NCBI GenBank assembly: GCA_030267565.1
Contig: BRXU01000036.1
Coordinates: 558,001 to 622,000 of the forward strand
Direction of reading: 5' to 3'
Length of the DNA stretch: 64,000 bases
From: Pleodorina starrii
Lineage: Eukaryota > Chlorophyta > Chlorophyceae > Chlamydomonadales > Volvocaceae
Within the stretch, counting starts at the first letter, position 1, and the number at the start of each line of letters is the position of its first letter. The notes under the pieces were generated by a model. That model worked only from the letters and a program-made list of their open reading frames with translations. It was not told the origin of the DNA and made no database searches. Positions 1-11,145 of the stretch are shown in pieces. A program made the position numbers and the translations under genes.

Positions 1-738
1 TTGCGCAGGAGCAGCGAAAGAGGCCACCGGGCCCCGGGGTGCAGGCTGCACGGCGCCGGTTCTGAAGGCGAGGGCGGGGGCGGCGAAAGAGGCCCCGGAG
101 TGCCGGCTGCAGGGCGCCAGCAGGGGGGGGTGCATTTGCTCACCGGATGGGGCGTATACCGGATGGGGGCGGTGGTGGGGAGCTGCTGCCGGGCTGCCTG
201 ACTGACTGCTGCCTAGGTTTGGTTTGGTTGCTGGCCGGTTGGTTCCGCCCTTCCCCTTCCCTTCCCCTTCCCTTCCCTCGCACCCTTTCCTGGGTGTCGC
301 TGTCGCTTTTGTCATTGCCGCTTGGTGTTGCTGTTGATGGCTATTGCCGCTGTTACTGTTGCTGTTGCCGTCGCTGCTGCCTCCGCCTCCGCTGTTGCTG
401 CTGCCGCCGCCGCCGCCGCTGCTGCCGCTGCCGCCTATGCCGCTGTTGCCGCTGCCGCTGTCAGGACCGGGCGCCACCCAGGCGGCGCCGCCGCTGGGGT
501 ACGGCAGCGGTCTGATGACGCAATGGAATTACGTAAGTAAGCGAGCGCGGAGGGAGGGGAGGGGGAGAGGGGGCCGCGAAGGGGAGGGGGGGGGGTAAAG
601 GGTGACGGACCTCCGGTATTCGCCTCATCCGAGTCACCCTCAGTTATAGCAGAACTACACTGCAGCTGGTTTGTTCACCACCCTACCCCGACCCCCCGCC
701 CCACCACCACCACCACCACCCCCCAAACTCGCCCCCAG
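1..738. other. GC-rich low-complexity sequence, possible DCC1 5' region
   Basis: This stretch lies upstream of the first DCC1 exon that I can support. It holds a GCC/GCT trinucleotide run at about 385-470, G-rich tracts at 548-600, and a strong splice-donor-like GTAAGT after position 530. One or more 5' exons of DCC1 may lie here or before the window. No reading frame resembles a DCC1 N-terminus well enough to annotate. Confidence 0.4.
385..470 (+). repeat. GCC/GCT trinucleotide repeat
   Basis: Imperfect GCC/GCT triplets run for about 85 bp. They are open in all three forward frames (Ala, Pro/Leu or Cys/Arg runs), so the long ORFs here are products of composition and not evidence of coding. 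Confidence 0.8.
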
Positions 739-3700
739 TTTCGTTCGGGGTCAGCGGTTCCGGAGCCAGTGGCGGTCAACGCCACCAGCATGTCTCACAT
801 CGAGGTGAGTGCCGTACGGGACTATGACGACGAATTTCCGTACTTTGTGAGTGCCGTACGGGACGAGCACCGTACCGTCTGTACAGGGCGGCGGCAAGCG
901 GTGGCGTCGGCGGCGCGCAAGCGTCAGCGCCAGCGCCAGCGTCAGCGGGGCCCCTTTGGGCACATTCATTCATTCATTCCCGGCCCTTTGAGCCCCAGGG
1001 CCGGGCCGGCCCTCAAATCCCTGTTTCCGTTTCCCCACGTCCTCATAAGGCCCCATATGGCAGGATCTCTCTCCCCCTTAGGGGTTTAGGGTTTCTTTCT
1101 CTCTTATGTTTCACCCCCACCCACCCCCACCCACCCCCACACACCCGCCCGCCCGCCCCGACCCCCTCCGCTGCGGTTTGTCTTTCTGAGCCCCTCTGGG
1201 TTCCGGATCCATTCGCTAACGCCGTCCCCGTCTGCGCTGCGGTATCTTCTTTTCACCCCCTCCCCCCCCTCTTCCCCGGGCCCCCCTGGCATACACCTCA
1301 ACCGCCCCTCCCCCCCCCAGTGACTCATTCTTGTATAAAGGAGCATATCACTCCCTCCCGACCCCCCCCCCCCCCACCCCCCTCCCCCCAAACCCCCCCT
1401 CCCCCCCCCCTCCCCCCCATCCCCCCCCAAACCCCCCCCCACCCCCCCAAAGTTGGTGGAGGTGCCCCCCCGTCTGGAAGCGCTGCGGGGGCTGCTGTGG
1501 CAGCACCCGTACGGCATCGAGGACGAGCGGGACGAGCAAGTCGGCGGGAGAGGAGGTCAGGGAGATGCGGAGATGGAGGACGCGACGGCGTCCGGAGACG
1601 GAGGTGGAGGTGGAGGCGGAGGCGGCGGAGTCCGGGGGACATCGTCGGCGGCTCGTGGACGGGGATATACGTTTGAGCAGCTGCTGGATAGGGTGCAGGT
1701 GGGGGCTGTGTGTGTATGTGTGTGTGTGTGTTGCCTAAACAGGCAAGTTGAGAGGCGAGGGTGCAGGTGGGGGCTGTGGTTGGGTGGGTGGGGTGCGGCG
1801 GGCGGGTGGGGCGAGCGGATGGGGTGTGTATATGTGTGTGAGAGAGAGAGGGGTGGTAATAGGTAGAAAGAGACGGCAGTGAAGAGATGATCGCTGCTCG
1901 CACATCCTTTGCACGCAGTTGCTCGTCCAGTTGCTCGTCCGAAACAAAACCCCCACTCCCCCCCCCACTCCACCCAATCCCCCCAATCAGGCCAGCCCAG
2001 CCGAGCTCCGCGCCGCACTCGCTGCCGAGGGAGCGCTGGAGCTGGGAGGTCGTTGGCGGGCGGTTGAAGCCAACTACCTGGGCTCCCTCCTGGAGCTGGT
2101 GCTGCTGACGTGGGTAGTTGGGGGTTGGCGGTTGGGTGGGTGGGTGGTTGGGGGTTCGGGATGGGGCAGTTGTCGCAGGGAGCCCATCGGGGGCAGCAAT
2201 TTCGCCCTTCAGCCAGCCAGTCAGGCAGGCAGGCGGTTGGTTGGTTGGTTGGTTGGTCGGCCAGTCCCTCGTGGTTTGGCGCCGCTTGGTTGTATTGCCC
2301 CCCATCTCAAGTGCTTCCCTGCCAAAGCGCTCCCGTTTGGTTTCCCCTCGGTTGTGTTTTCCACTAGCACTGTCAGCCGGTGTGTCAATTTGCCTCTTTG
2401 CCCAAGCTAAACTCCTTCCTTCCCTTCTCTCCACCACTTCTTTCGTTTCACGTTTCTTACACACACACACATACACATTCTCAAACCCACACACACACAC
2501 ACACACACCCTCTCTCAAAAACACACTCTCTCTCCCTCTCTCAGGGCGGAGCAGGAGGGAATGTCACTTGGGGCACTGCGCGAGTCGAGGCTGGCGGCGG
2601 CGTTGCAACCCGACGGCTACTACCCCGCCGTGGTACGGCACTGCCTTGGCGTGTACGGCAAGCCGGCGGGTGAGGCGGCGGAGGCGGGCGGCAGCGCCGC
2701 CGCTGCGGCGCCGGAGTCAGGGTCAGGGGCATGGTGCCTGGACGAGACAAAGGTACGGCACTTGATTGGGGTTGGGTGGAAGGAGTGATGGGCGGTGGTG
2801 GTTGGCAGTTTGGGGGTTGATAAAAGTGTAACCGGGGGTGGGATCTAGGGTGGGGTGGGGTGTTCGGGTTTTAGGGTTTCAATGTGACTGATGGATGCGA
2901 AGGGGAGAAGCAAGGGAGGGGAGAGAGGGAAGACTGAACGCCCTTTCTGCGGTGTGAGTGGAAACGAGGACCGCCAAACCCCAAGTCCTGCCTTCCATTT
3001 GATCCGTCCCCCGTCCCATCTCCCCCCATCCCCCGTCGCCTCCGTCCTTCCGCTGCGCTATCTTCTTTCTTGGCCCCCCCTTCGATTCCCCTCCCCTCAA
3101 CAACGTCCGCAGTGTCTCATTGTTGTATAAAGGAGCATATCACTCCCAGTCCCCTCCCCTCCCCTCCCCTCAACTCAACTCAACTCCCCCCCTCCTCCCT
3201 GTCCCTCCCCAAAAGGTGTGTGTCCACTTCGCGGTCAAGGTGATGGCGGGTCGCAGCCTGCCGCTCGCCGAGTTCAACGCCGCATGGGCCCGTGCCGTAC
3301 CGTACGGCATGACGCCCTGCCTGGACATGCTCCGCGCGGAGGCGCTCATCGATGGTGCGTCGAAAGCACCTCTTGATCGCCAACAGCATCTTCATTAGCA
3401 GCAACATCATCTTCATCATCATTAGCAGCAGCAGCATCCGTAACTGTGTCGGGATATGCGGACCATCCTAAGCCGGTACCATCATAAGCAGATCTGATCA
3501 GACCGGCAGCAGACGATGATCTGCGGACCTGACCCGACCCGACCTGACCTGACCCGACCCGACCCGACCCGACCCGACCCGACCAGCATAAGCGGTGGTG
3601 CAGTGTCGGAAGCGGCGTCGGCAGTATCAGTATCAGTATCAGATGAAACCGAACCCACCAAACCCGACCAGAGACCGGAGACAAAGGAGTCCAAAGCGGT

Positions 3701-4628
3701 GTACGAAGCGCATCAGCTGACGGCGCGCAGACCAGACCAGCGGCCGGACCAGCGGCCAGAACAAGAAGAAGAAGAAGAAGAAGCGGCATCGGGGGGGCGG
3801 CGGGGTGTTGAGTTCCCCATGCAAACCCTACCCCAACCCTAAAACCCTAACCCTACCCATTACACCATGCCGTACGGCTCCTCCACTGACGCACCGACTC
3901 ACCCACCACCCACGCCGTACACGCCACACGCCCACCCCCCACCCCCTTCCAGGCTCCGGCTCCGAAGCGCGCATCAGTCCCTTCCCCGCCTCGGCACTGC
4001 CTCGGGATCCGGGGGAGCGGTTCGGGGCTCTGTTCCGTCGGAGGGCTCGTTGGGAGTGGAGTCATCTGGAGCCGTACCTGGCGGGGGTCAGGGTGAGGCG
4101 GGGGTCAGGGTGAGGCGGGGGTCAGGGTGAGGCGGGGGTCAGGGTGAGGCGGGGGTCAGGGTGAGGCGGGGCGGGGAGGGGAGGAGAAGCTAGGGTAGCG
4201 GGGAGGCTGAGGAGGTGCTTTGGGGGATTCTTCTCAGGGTTGTGGAGGAAGTGACAGATGGACAGGGACAGATGGATGGGTGGATGAGGTTGTCGAGAAC
4301 CCTGGTCGTTTTTGGGCCTTAAACTCTAAAATCAGTCATCATGTAGTACATCACGGCAAAAGAGGTACCGGTAACGGTTACATAAAGGTACGGCAAGCAT
4401 TGCTCGGCTCGCCCACGGCTCTAGCTTAGTATCTTCGCTTTTCTGAACCTCAGGGTTATAACTCCCAGGCTGTTGTTTGCTTTTTCATCGCCGCCCCCCC
4501 GCCCCGCCCCCCCCCGCCCCGCCCCGACATGTCAGGTGCCGGGCCAATCTGTGGAGGCTCTGCTGATGCGCTTCGCCCGGGCCAGCCAACCCACACCCGA
4601 CTCGCCGCTTGTCTACTCGGCCCGCTAG
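739..4628 (+). CDS. DCC1: Sister chromatid cohesion protein DCC1 (5' partial)
   Basis: DCC1 is a subunit of the CTF18-DCC1-CTF8 replication factor C complex, a nuclear alternative clamp loader that links PCNA and DNA polymerase epsilon to sister-chromatid cohesion. Exons: 739-804 (tentative), 1453-1698, 1991-2109, 2545-2752, 3216-3354, 3953-4092, 4536-4628 (stop TAG). All junctions from 1453 onward are phase-consistent GT-AG introns. Family-like stretches in order are PPRLEALRGLLWQHPYG, YTFEQLLDRVQ followed by AS, then GGRWRAVEANYLGSLLELVL, HCLGVYGK, MTPCLDMLRAEALID, DPGERFGALF, LEPYLAGVR and SVEALLMRFARAS ending VYSAR. They follow the order of animal and plant DCC1 to its C-terminal winged-helix region. 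About 40 residues that lie between the first two exons in the human protein are not accounted for, so a small exon may be missing. The start codon was not found. Identity is from recall of the family, without an alignment. Confidence 0.85.
1205..1355 (+). mobile_element. Interspersed short repeat family A, copy in a DCC1 intron
   Basis: The left part (TTCGCTAACGCCG, then GCTGCGGTATCTTCTTTT) and right part (AGTGACTCATT, then TATAAAGGAGCATATCAC) are separated by C-rich sequence. The same parts recur at 3040-3147, at 24696-24745 (right part), at 31653-31674 (right part), and in reverse at 21965-22033 and 60041-60111 (left part). Non-autonomous mobile element or introner-like sequence (inference). 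Confidence 0.6.
1360..1452 (+). repeat. Poly-C tract ending at a DCC1 3' splice site
   Basis: An almost pure C run, broken by single A or T bases, leads to AAAG and the exon at 1453. Its length makes a C-only polypyrimidine tract for this acceptor. The reverse-strand Gly-rich ORF covering it is an artefact. Confidence 0.8.
3040..3147 (+). mobile_element. Family A short repeat, copy in a DCC1 intron
   Basis: Contains CGCTGCGCTATCTTCTTTCT, then CAACAACGTCCGCAGTG and TATAAAGGAGCATATCAC. It ends about 70 bp before the exon at 3216. Confidence 0.6.
4081..4165 (+). repeat. 17-bp minisatellite carrying the DCC1 exon-6 splice donor
   Basis: Five perfect tandem copies of GCGGGGGTCAGGGTGAG. Each copy contains CAGG followed by GTGAG, a good 5' splice site. 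Only the donor of the first copy (exon end 4092) keeps the reading frame into the last exon, because 17 is not a multiple of three. Confidence 0.9.
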
Positions 4629-6779
4629 CGACCCCGACCCCGACCCCGAGCCGAGCCGACCGGGGCGTCGTGTGGCGGGGTGCTGCCAGCGAGGCGGAGG
4701 GGCGTGTGGGGGCCAGGAAGGGGTCCAGGGAGGGGAGAGGGCGGGCAGGAAGGAGGCGGGGCAGTCTGGGTGGGTAAGGAACGAACCCGCGACCAGCGAG
4801 GGGTAGGGGCCGTTCACCTGCTCCCTCCCTCGCTCCCTCCATCTCTGCCTGCCCTGCCCTGCCCTTGGGCTGAGGAGGAATGAAGGGAGGTAGGAAGGGA
4901 GGCGGCGATGCGCGGGGTGCACCCCATCCCCTAATCCCCCTTCCCCTTCCCACCACACCCTTTCCCTTTTCCCTCCCTTTACTGCGGTTCGATTCTAAAC
5001 TCCCAAACCGCCCGGTTGCGCTGGCTGCTGCCGCTGCTTCGGGAGTTGTGAACACGAACTGTTTTGGGGGTGTCCACTTTTTTTTGGGGGGGGGGGCGGT
5101 AAGGAAAAATTTCACCTTACCCTTTTTGGTGGCGAGGGGGAGGCGGAGGGCCCGTGGCGACTGAAATGGTGGTGTGCAAAGTGGATGTCGCTGGATTCGC
5201 AGGCGGGTTCGGGCTTACCCCGTGGCGGCGGCAATGGTGCCGTCCGGCGTGTGTTTGGGCGTCTCGGGATTGCATCTGCTTGTTTGCCCGTTTCGCGTGG
5301 TGAGGGTCTTCGGGGGCGTCCAATTTCAAACTCGTCCCGAATGCCGTAAACTGTGTACCGGAGACACGTGAGAGCGCCGCTACAGCCGAGGTTTCGGAGC
5401 TCTTGGGAGTCAAAATTTGAGTCGCATGTCGAAGGCAAGGTGTTGCGGAACCGCAGCTCCCATGCCGTTTTGATTCGGTCTCTTTCCGTTATTCCGGTTG
5501 CGATCTGCGAGACGAGCTGCATGCGCTGAGCTTATGGATGGGTAGGTGGGTGGGTGGGTAGGTAGGGGAGCGGCGGAGGGCGTGCGGGCTGTGGGAACGT
5601 GCCGGCATGTGCCGGTTGCCGGGGCTTCCCCGGAAGCACATGCCCCCGATCCAGGCAGGGAATGTGGTGGGACGGTGCTTCGCCGGTTGCGCCCTTCGCC
5701 GTCGTCCCACCAGTTTGGCTGTTTTCCCTTCTTGTGTGGGAGGTCTGGAGCCCACCGATGAGAGGGATGATGACGACAACAACTCCTTGCATTAGGGTGC
5801 GACCGACCATGTCGGGTGCCGTACAGTTCGTACATTCACGCATCCAAAAACAAATACGGAAATACGGCACCCGCCAGCTAAACCTCAAAAAGCCCAAACC
5901 GCATCAAAATCACGCCCTCAATCAACTGGCAAATGAACCCGACGGCGAATCGGCCGTCAATTAATGAACCACGAACGCGCGCGGGAGGCCCAGCCGCCGG
6001 GCCTGACACAGCCAACGTGACGCTCCTTCGTCCGACCGCGGTCCGACTCGGCCCAGTCCAACCCGGCCGAGAAGCCCTGCGTGTACACCTTACCAACGCG
6101 CCCGCCCAGCGCGGCCTCGCCGTATTATTGCAGCCCCTGCATCCACACATACACACACAACAGCCCCACATAACACGGTCGGCACATGAACGGACCGTTT
6201 TACCGTTTTAGGCACATGGGCACACAAGAAACAACTGTCGACCGTTGTACCTTCTTCCGCAGAAGATAGCCTGATACGCTAGGAGCGACCTGACACCCGC
6301 AACAGCCCGCTGCATTACCACAACTCCTGCAATGCGATGGCGGCATGATGGGTGGCGACATGGGTGGCGGCATGATGGGTGGCGACGGCGGGTTGCAGCG
6401 GGCTCCAGGATGCGCGCGCGCCCCCAAACACCACACAGACAGTGCCTCGTCTGGGATGAGGGGGATATGGGGGGAGGTGACGACGCATTGGGTTCCAGAG
6501 GTCCTCCAGCCACTCAGCAAGCACGCTCGCGCTCGCGCGTGTGTGTGCGTGTCTGTATGTGTGTGTGTCTATGTGTATGTGAACATGTGGGGGGTCCGGG
6601 AGCTCCGGCTCCATCCGGGCAGGCAGTGCTATGCCATCCGACGTGTCATATCGCCAGATCGCCTGACACGTCATGACCCAATATGTCCTTTAAACCCTGC
6701 AAACCAAAACCCTAAAGCGCTGCCCGTCATGTCATGTCCCGTCATGCCAAGTCAACGCGGATGCCGTGGCCTATATGAT
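4629..6779. other. 3' flank of DCC1 and intergenic sequence
   Basis: No gene could be supported. The region starts with the presumed DCC1 3' UTR. It then has purine/pyrimidine-skewed runs at 4690-5000, a mixed-composition stretch, and a short GGCGGCATGATGGGTGGCGA-type repeat near 6340-6390. ORFs on both strands lack recognisable families and splice-linked partners. Confidence 0.5.
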
Positions 6780-6890
6780 TCATTCGTAGTCGGCGCCGTA
6801 CATTTGCGTTGCCTGTGGAGGGCGTAGACCCAAATTGGAGTCGTCCTCGTCCTCTTCGCTGTCGTACTCAACCTGCCCGTCGTACTCATC
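6780..6890 (-). CDS. Candidate acidic terminal exon, gene unknown
   Basis: Read on the minus strand, a TAG acceptor at 6893-6891 is followed by a 36-residue open stretch ending in TGA (6782-6780). It is strongly acidic: it starts DEYDGQVEYDSEEDEDD and ends MYGADYE. It lies 220 bp beyond the stop codon of the carrier gene on the same strand. It could be an alternative 3' exon of that gene, the last exon of an unseen gene, or an accident of GTACGAC and GAGGAC repeats. A good donor (GTAAGT at 6955) on the opposite strand argues for caution. I cannot name a function. Confidence 0.25.
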   Translation of the reverse strand, partial: DEYDGQVEYDSEEDEDDSNLGLRPPQATQMYGADYE

Positions 6891-7106
6891 CTACGGGACC
6901 TCCCTCCTGCGATCGTACTCCTGCGACGTTCCTCCCAGAGGCCTCCCAACTACGGTAAGTAACGGCCCTAACGAATCAACCTCCACTCCCGCTCCACTCC
7001 GATCATCCTGCAAGGTCCTTTGCGCCGCGTGCTGGCCTCACCACCAACCCCACCGTCAATTTATGAATCGATCGGCGTTCCAGAGATTCAGACACACAGC
7101 CATATC

Positions 7107-8978
7107 TCACATGTTGCCCGTCACGCCGAGGTACGACTTGAGCATGTCGTACACCGTGAAGCCGATGGCCGTCGATGGTACGACCTTTACGTAATTCAGG
7201 CTCAGACCCCGGAACAGGCCCCTGATCCCGTCTTGCTGCAATATCGTGGCCCCAACGCCCCACGTCGTGAGTCGCTGGCGATGGCCCGCCGCTGGCGGCG
7301 CTGCGACGCCGACGTCCCCGGCGGCGGCGGCGGCAGCTTCCTGCTGAATGCCGTGCACCTGCATCCGGCGGCGGATGACGTCCAGCGGGTACGTCACCGT
7401 TTGCGCCAGCAGGCCAGACAAGCCGCCGAACGCCAACATGTACGGCACCGGCAGGCGCTCGCCGCCGCCACCGCCGCCGCCAGCGCCTATCCCGGCTGCC
7501 GCCGCCGCCGCCAAAGCCGCCGGCTGTATCGAGTCCCGGTACCACTGCTTCAAGGAGCCGTACACAAAGAATTTCAGCCCGGCGTACGGCATGATGCCGT
7601 ACAGCGTCGGCGCGAGGCCGCGGTACAAACCCACCACGCCCTCGTGCCGCGCGGTGTGTACGAGCATGGGCACAATGCGACTGTGGTGCGCCGCCGTCGC
7701 CGTCACCGCCGCACCCTTCGCGCCCGCTGCCGCCGGCGTCCCTGCCGCCGCCGCCGCCGGCGCAACCGATCTTGTTGCCTCGGCGCCCGTCACCGTCGCC
7801 GGCCCCCGCTGGGAGGCCCCGTCCATCGCCCACGCCAGCCGCGTCCGTACCATGTCGAGCGGGTACGTCATCAGTACGGCAGTCGCGCCGGCAGCGGAGC
7901 CTGCAACCAAGTCCAGCGCCGGCCCCGGCCGCCGCCGCCGATGGTCGGAAGGCTCCTGGTGCGCCCCCGCCGCCGCCGGCGGCGGCCCTGCCGGCGCCGC
8001 CGCCGCCAGCTCCTCCTCCGCCTCCTCCCGCTGCTCCTCCTCTACCGTTGTGATGACGGCGGTGGCGGAGACTTCGATGCTGCTGCTCAGCGGGGTGGGC
8101 GGAACGTCCTCACCCAAGTGCTGGTGTGGATGGTGCTGATGATGGTGCTGATGTGAGGCCGGCTGGGGCGTCGCCGTCGCCGCAGGCGCCGTCACTCCCG
8201 GCCGCACGTCATCGATTGCCGCCAATTCCGGTCTGCCGGACGGACCAACGCCCTGCATAGCGTTGCCGCTAGAGCTACCCGCGGCGCCGGCGCCGGCGGC
8301 AGCGACCGGTGCCGGCGGCGTTGACGGCGGCGGCGCGTCTCGGCCGGTACCGCGGGACTTTGGCGGCGGCGGCGGCGGCGTTGACGGCGGCGGTGTTGAC
8401 GGGTGCGGTGATGAGTGCGGCATGAAGTGTTCCACCAGGAGCCGGCGGTAGGCTTCGTACACGCTGAAGTGGATGGCGGCGTACGGCACGATGCGCAGGC
8501 AGGAGGCGCCATTGCCGCGGAAGAGGCCGGGGATGCCTTCAGCGGTGAGGATGAGGCGCAGGGTGCTGGCGGCGCTGGTTTTGGAGCGACCCGTCTGCAG
8601 GATGCGGGAGTTTGGGGTTAGGTTGGGGGGCGGCGGTGGGGATCAAGTGTAACGGAAAAAAAGTGGCGAGCGGGCAGGCGGGCAGACATGTAAAGGCGAA
8701 GGTGAGGGGTCTGCGGTAGGGCCGCGGCAGTGGCGGCGGCCGGTTTCGGAGGAGGTGCACGATGTGGGTCACGCGCAAAAGATGTGGAGCGGGGCGACTT
8801 CGGCCGCGCCGATGCCTCATGGTGCGGATCCCACTGTCACGCGTTGTCCCCGGCCCGTGAGCTAGCTCTAAAATTTCACCATGAGCAAGATCTTGGTCCG
8901 TTCAAGGGGGGCCACGCATGTCTTAGCAACGGCTCCTGCTGCACCGCCAGCTGCCAGCTCCTGCATTGATGCACCCAT
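7107..8978 (-). CDS. Mitochondrial carrier family protein, coenzyme A carrier-like
   Basis: This is a six-helix inner-membrane transporter of the SLC25 family. The closest resemblance by eye is to the CoA/adenosine-nucleotide carriers SLC25A42/SLC25A16. Exons: 8978-8880 and 8594-7107; the 285-bp intron is phase 0 (ATG then GTGAAA; CTGCAG acceptor), giving 528 residues. All three carrier signatures PX(D/E)XX(K/R) are present: PLERTK at residues 24-29, PLDMVR near 278 and PLDVIR near 436. GLFRG or GLYRG motifs follow each repeat. The N-terminus (ELAAGGAAGAVAKTCVAP) is the usual first half-helix, so ATG 8978 is a good start; a second ATG four codons on is possible. The protein is about 200 residues longer than usual because of a Pro/Ala/His/Glu-rich insert (about residues 91-258) between repeats 1 and 2 and Ala/Gly inserts elsewhere. 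Substrate is inferred only. Confidence 0.9.
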
Positions 8979-11145
8979 CGGCGGGCCACGACTCGACCAC
9001 CAGGTTGGCAGGGCAGCGACCAAAGCGAGAGCGTCGTTGTAAGCAACGTAGTGCTGGTCTTAACAACCTACCCTTACGACATGAGGAATGTTAGAGCGCA
9101 GCCAAGCCTTGACGGGGTCATCGCGTCCGTGGGCGACGCCCCCGACTGAGGCCATTATGCAATGGATGAGACCCTCAAAGCAAGAGAACTTGATTCAGGT
9201 AGCAGCTAGGGAGGAAGAATGAAGTCGACCAAAAGGGGCTGATGATAATTTGAGGATGGCAACTGTTCACTTCGCTTACACCGGAAGTAGCGTCAAGTCC
9301 CTAAGCCACTAACGTTTAACAAATGAATGATAGGCGAGGGATGAATTGCGAATCCGACAGTCAACCAAGTCAAACACTATGAATGCGTCATCAATGTTAA
9401 GCTCATGTGTTTCGGCAATTGCGTTCTGATGTGGGTGCTCAACCATAAAGCGCGCTGCTGCTGGCAGTTTACACTGTACCCTGTCGTCGGTTTCTCATAT
9501 TCTCTCCGCACTGTGTCGTACCGTACATGACGACGTTCGTGAATCGTCATCATCGGCGGTCAGCAGCGGGCACGTGCGTGCGCAGTAATCGAGCAGCTCA
9601 GCTGCAACAGGGCGAACTAATACGTACGGTAAGAGGCACACATGCGTCTCATCATAACTCTCGAGACGTCTTTTCTGTTTTCCTGGATGGTAGCCGCCAA
9701 AGCATGGCAGCGCCCAAATGGTTGGGATCAGCCCGGAATGGAAACATGGCACGTAAAACTCGTTACAGAGTCGTCCAGGCGCGTCTGGATGCACGATACA
9801 GGTCCCCCGCCGCATGAAACGGTGAAGCTCGCAACTTCTAACCGTCATCGTGGCAACCGCTAACCGTCATCGTGGCAACCGCTCCCCTCGCAATAACTGG
9901 CTACCACACGCGCGACATCCAACTCAAGCTCTCTGAAGTCGCGCGAGAATTCATAGCACGTGGAACAAACAATGGCGACCGGTTTGGTGAGGCTCGCATC
10001 ATCTCGCCCACCACATACACGACTATGCTATGCCAGCCGCGGCAAACGGCATATGCTCCGAAACCGATTCCTAGTTCTATCAAAGCCACGCGACTGGAAC
10101 GCCTGCGACGCCCTTCAAAACCGACAAAAGATGCTCTTTTGCAGCCTTTTGCAGCAACAAATTCTTCTTTCAATGTCGTCTTCACGACACGCGTACCCTG
10201 TATGCCGCAACGACCGGCTACCCCGGGTCTCCAAGGCACACGGTACACGGCAAGAACAGTCAACCCAAACCCGACCCCCCAGAGCGCCACATCCATCGCC
10301 ATCTCCACGTCTTTCCGGCGCAAAATGAAGATGAGGTTGTGGGCCTTACGTGAGAAAAGAAAACCCTAAGACGACGCCGGTAGCAACCGCGCCAACAACC
10401 TTGGCATGTGATCAGCCGACAAATCTGGGCAGAACCCTAAAACCAACCCTCAACAGGCTACCGCCTACTGCCTACTGCCTTGCCTTGCAGGTTACGGGGC
10501 GGGCCTTGCTCACGCACCTTCGCATCGCCGACCCTTCCCTCCTTTCTTGTTCTCTCCCCCGCCACGCCCTGCCCCAGCAACCTGTCAACCCAGCAACGAC
10601 ACCACATTTGACACCAGGACAATTTGGCAAATCCTGCCAAAACCAACCAAGGACAAGGAAAAGCACAGAAACCCGTTCCAACGTGTCGCAACCCCAACTC
10701 TCTTCCCAGAAGAAGCGGCGAACCATCGCGCCTTTCTCAAGGCGTAGATTCCGGAGGAAAGCCCGCGAAGCATAGAACGCGGAGGACAGCGAGCCCGCCG
10801 CCTTTCGCCATATCTCCTGTACGACTGTACTGCGTCGCGTCGATCGCCGACATGGGACTCGTGCCCACAGCCTCGGCCACTTGACTGATGTTCCTCGTTG
10901 CCCACCCTCGTCACTGCCGCCGCCTTTTTCGCGCAACGACCTTCCTCTTTGCCAACCGCCAACTGTCAACTGCCACAACCTTGGCGCGACCCCTGAAGAA
11001 CCCTTCAATAGTTTTTTCTGCTTTTCCAGCAACGAAGCGCCAGAACCAAAACCCTAAGCAACTCAGCGCCCCCCGGTCGACCACAGTACGACCGACAACA
11101 GAGGCAGTAGGAAGTCAAGTCATTTTGACTCGCGTCCGCGGCTCT
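8979..11145. other. Intergenic, lower-GC sequence without clear genes
   Basis: Upstream of the carrier gene the GC content falls and codon-like bias disappears. ORFs of 70-190 codons occur on both strands (for example near 9500-9850, 9870-10370 and 10470-11030) but overlap each other and match nothing I know. The carrier promoter should lie just above 8978. I see no TATA box that I would defend. Confidence 0.5.

Noticed and set aside
1325..2524. 399-codon minus-strand ORF
   Set aside because: It is antisense to DCC1 exons and their C-rich introns; the plus-strand exon chain matches a known family.
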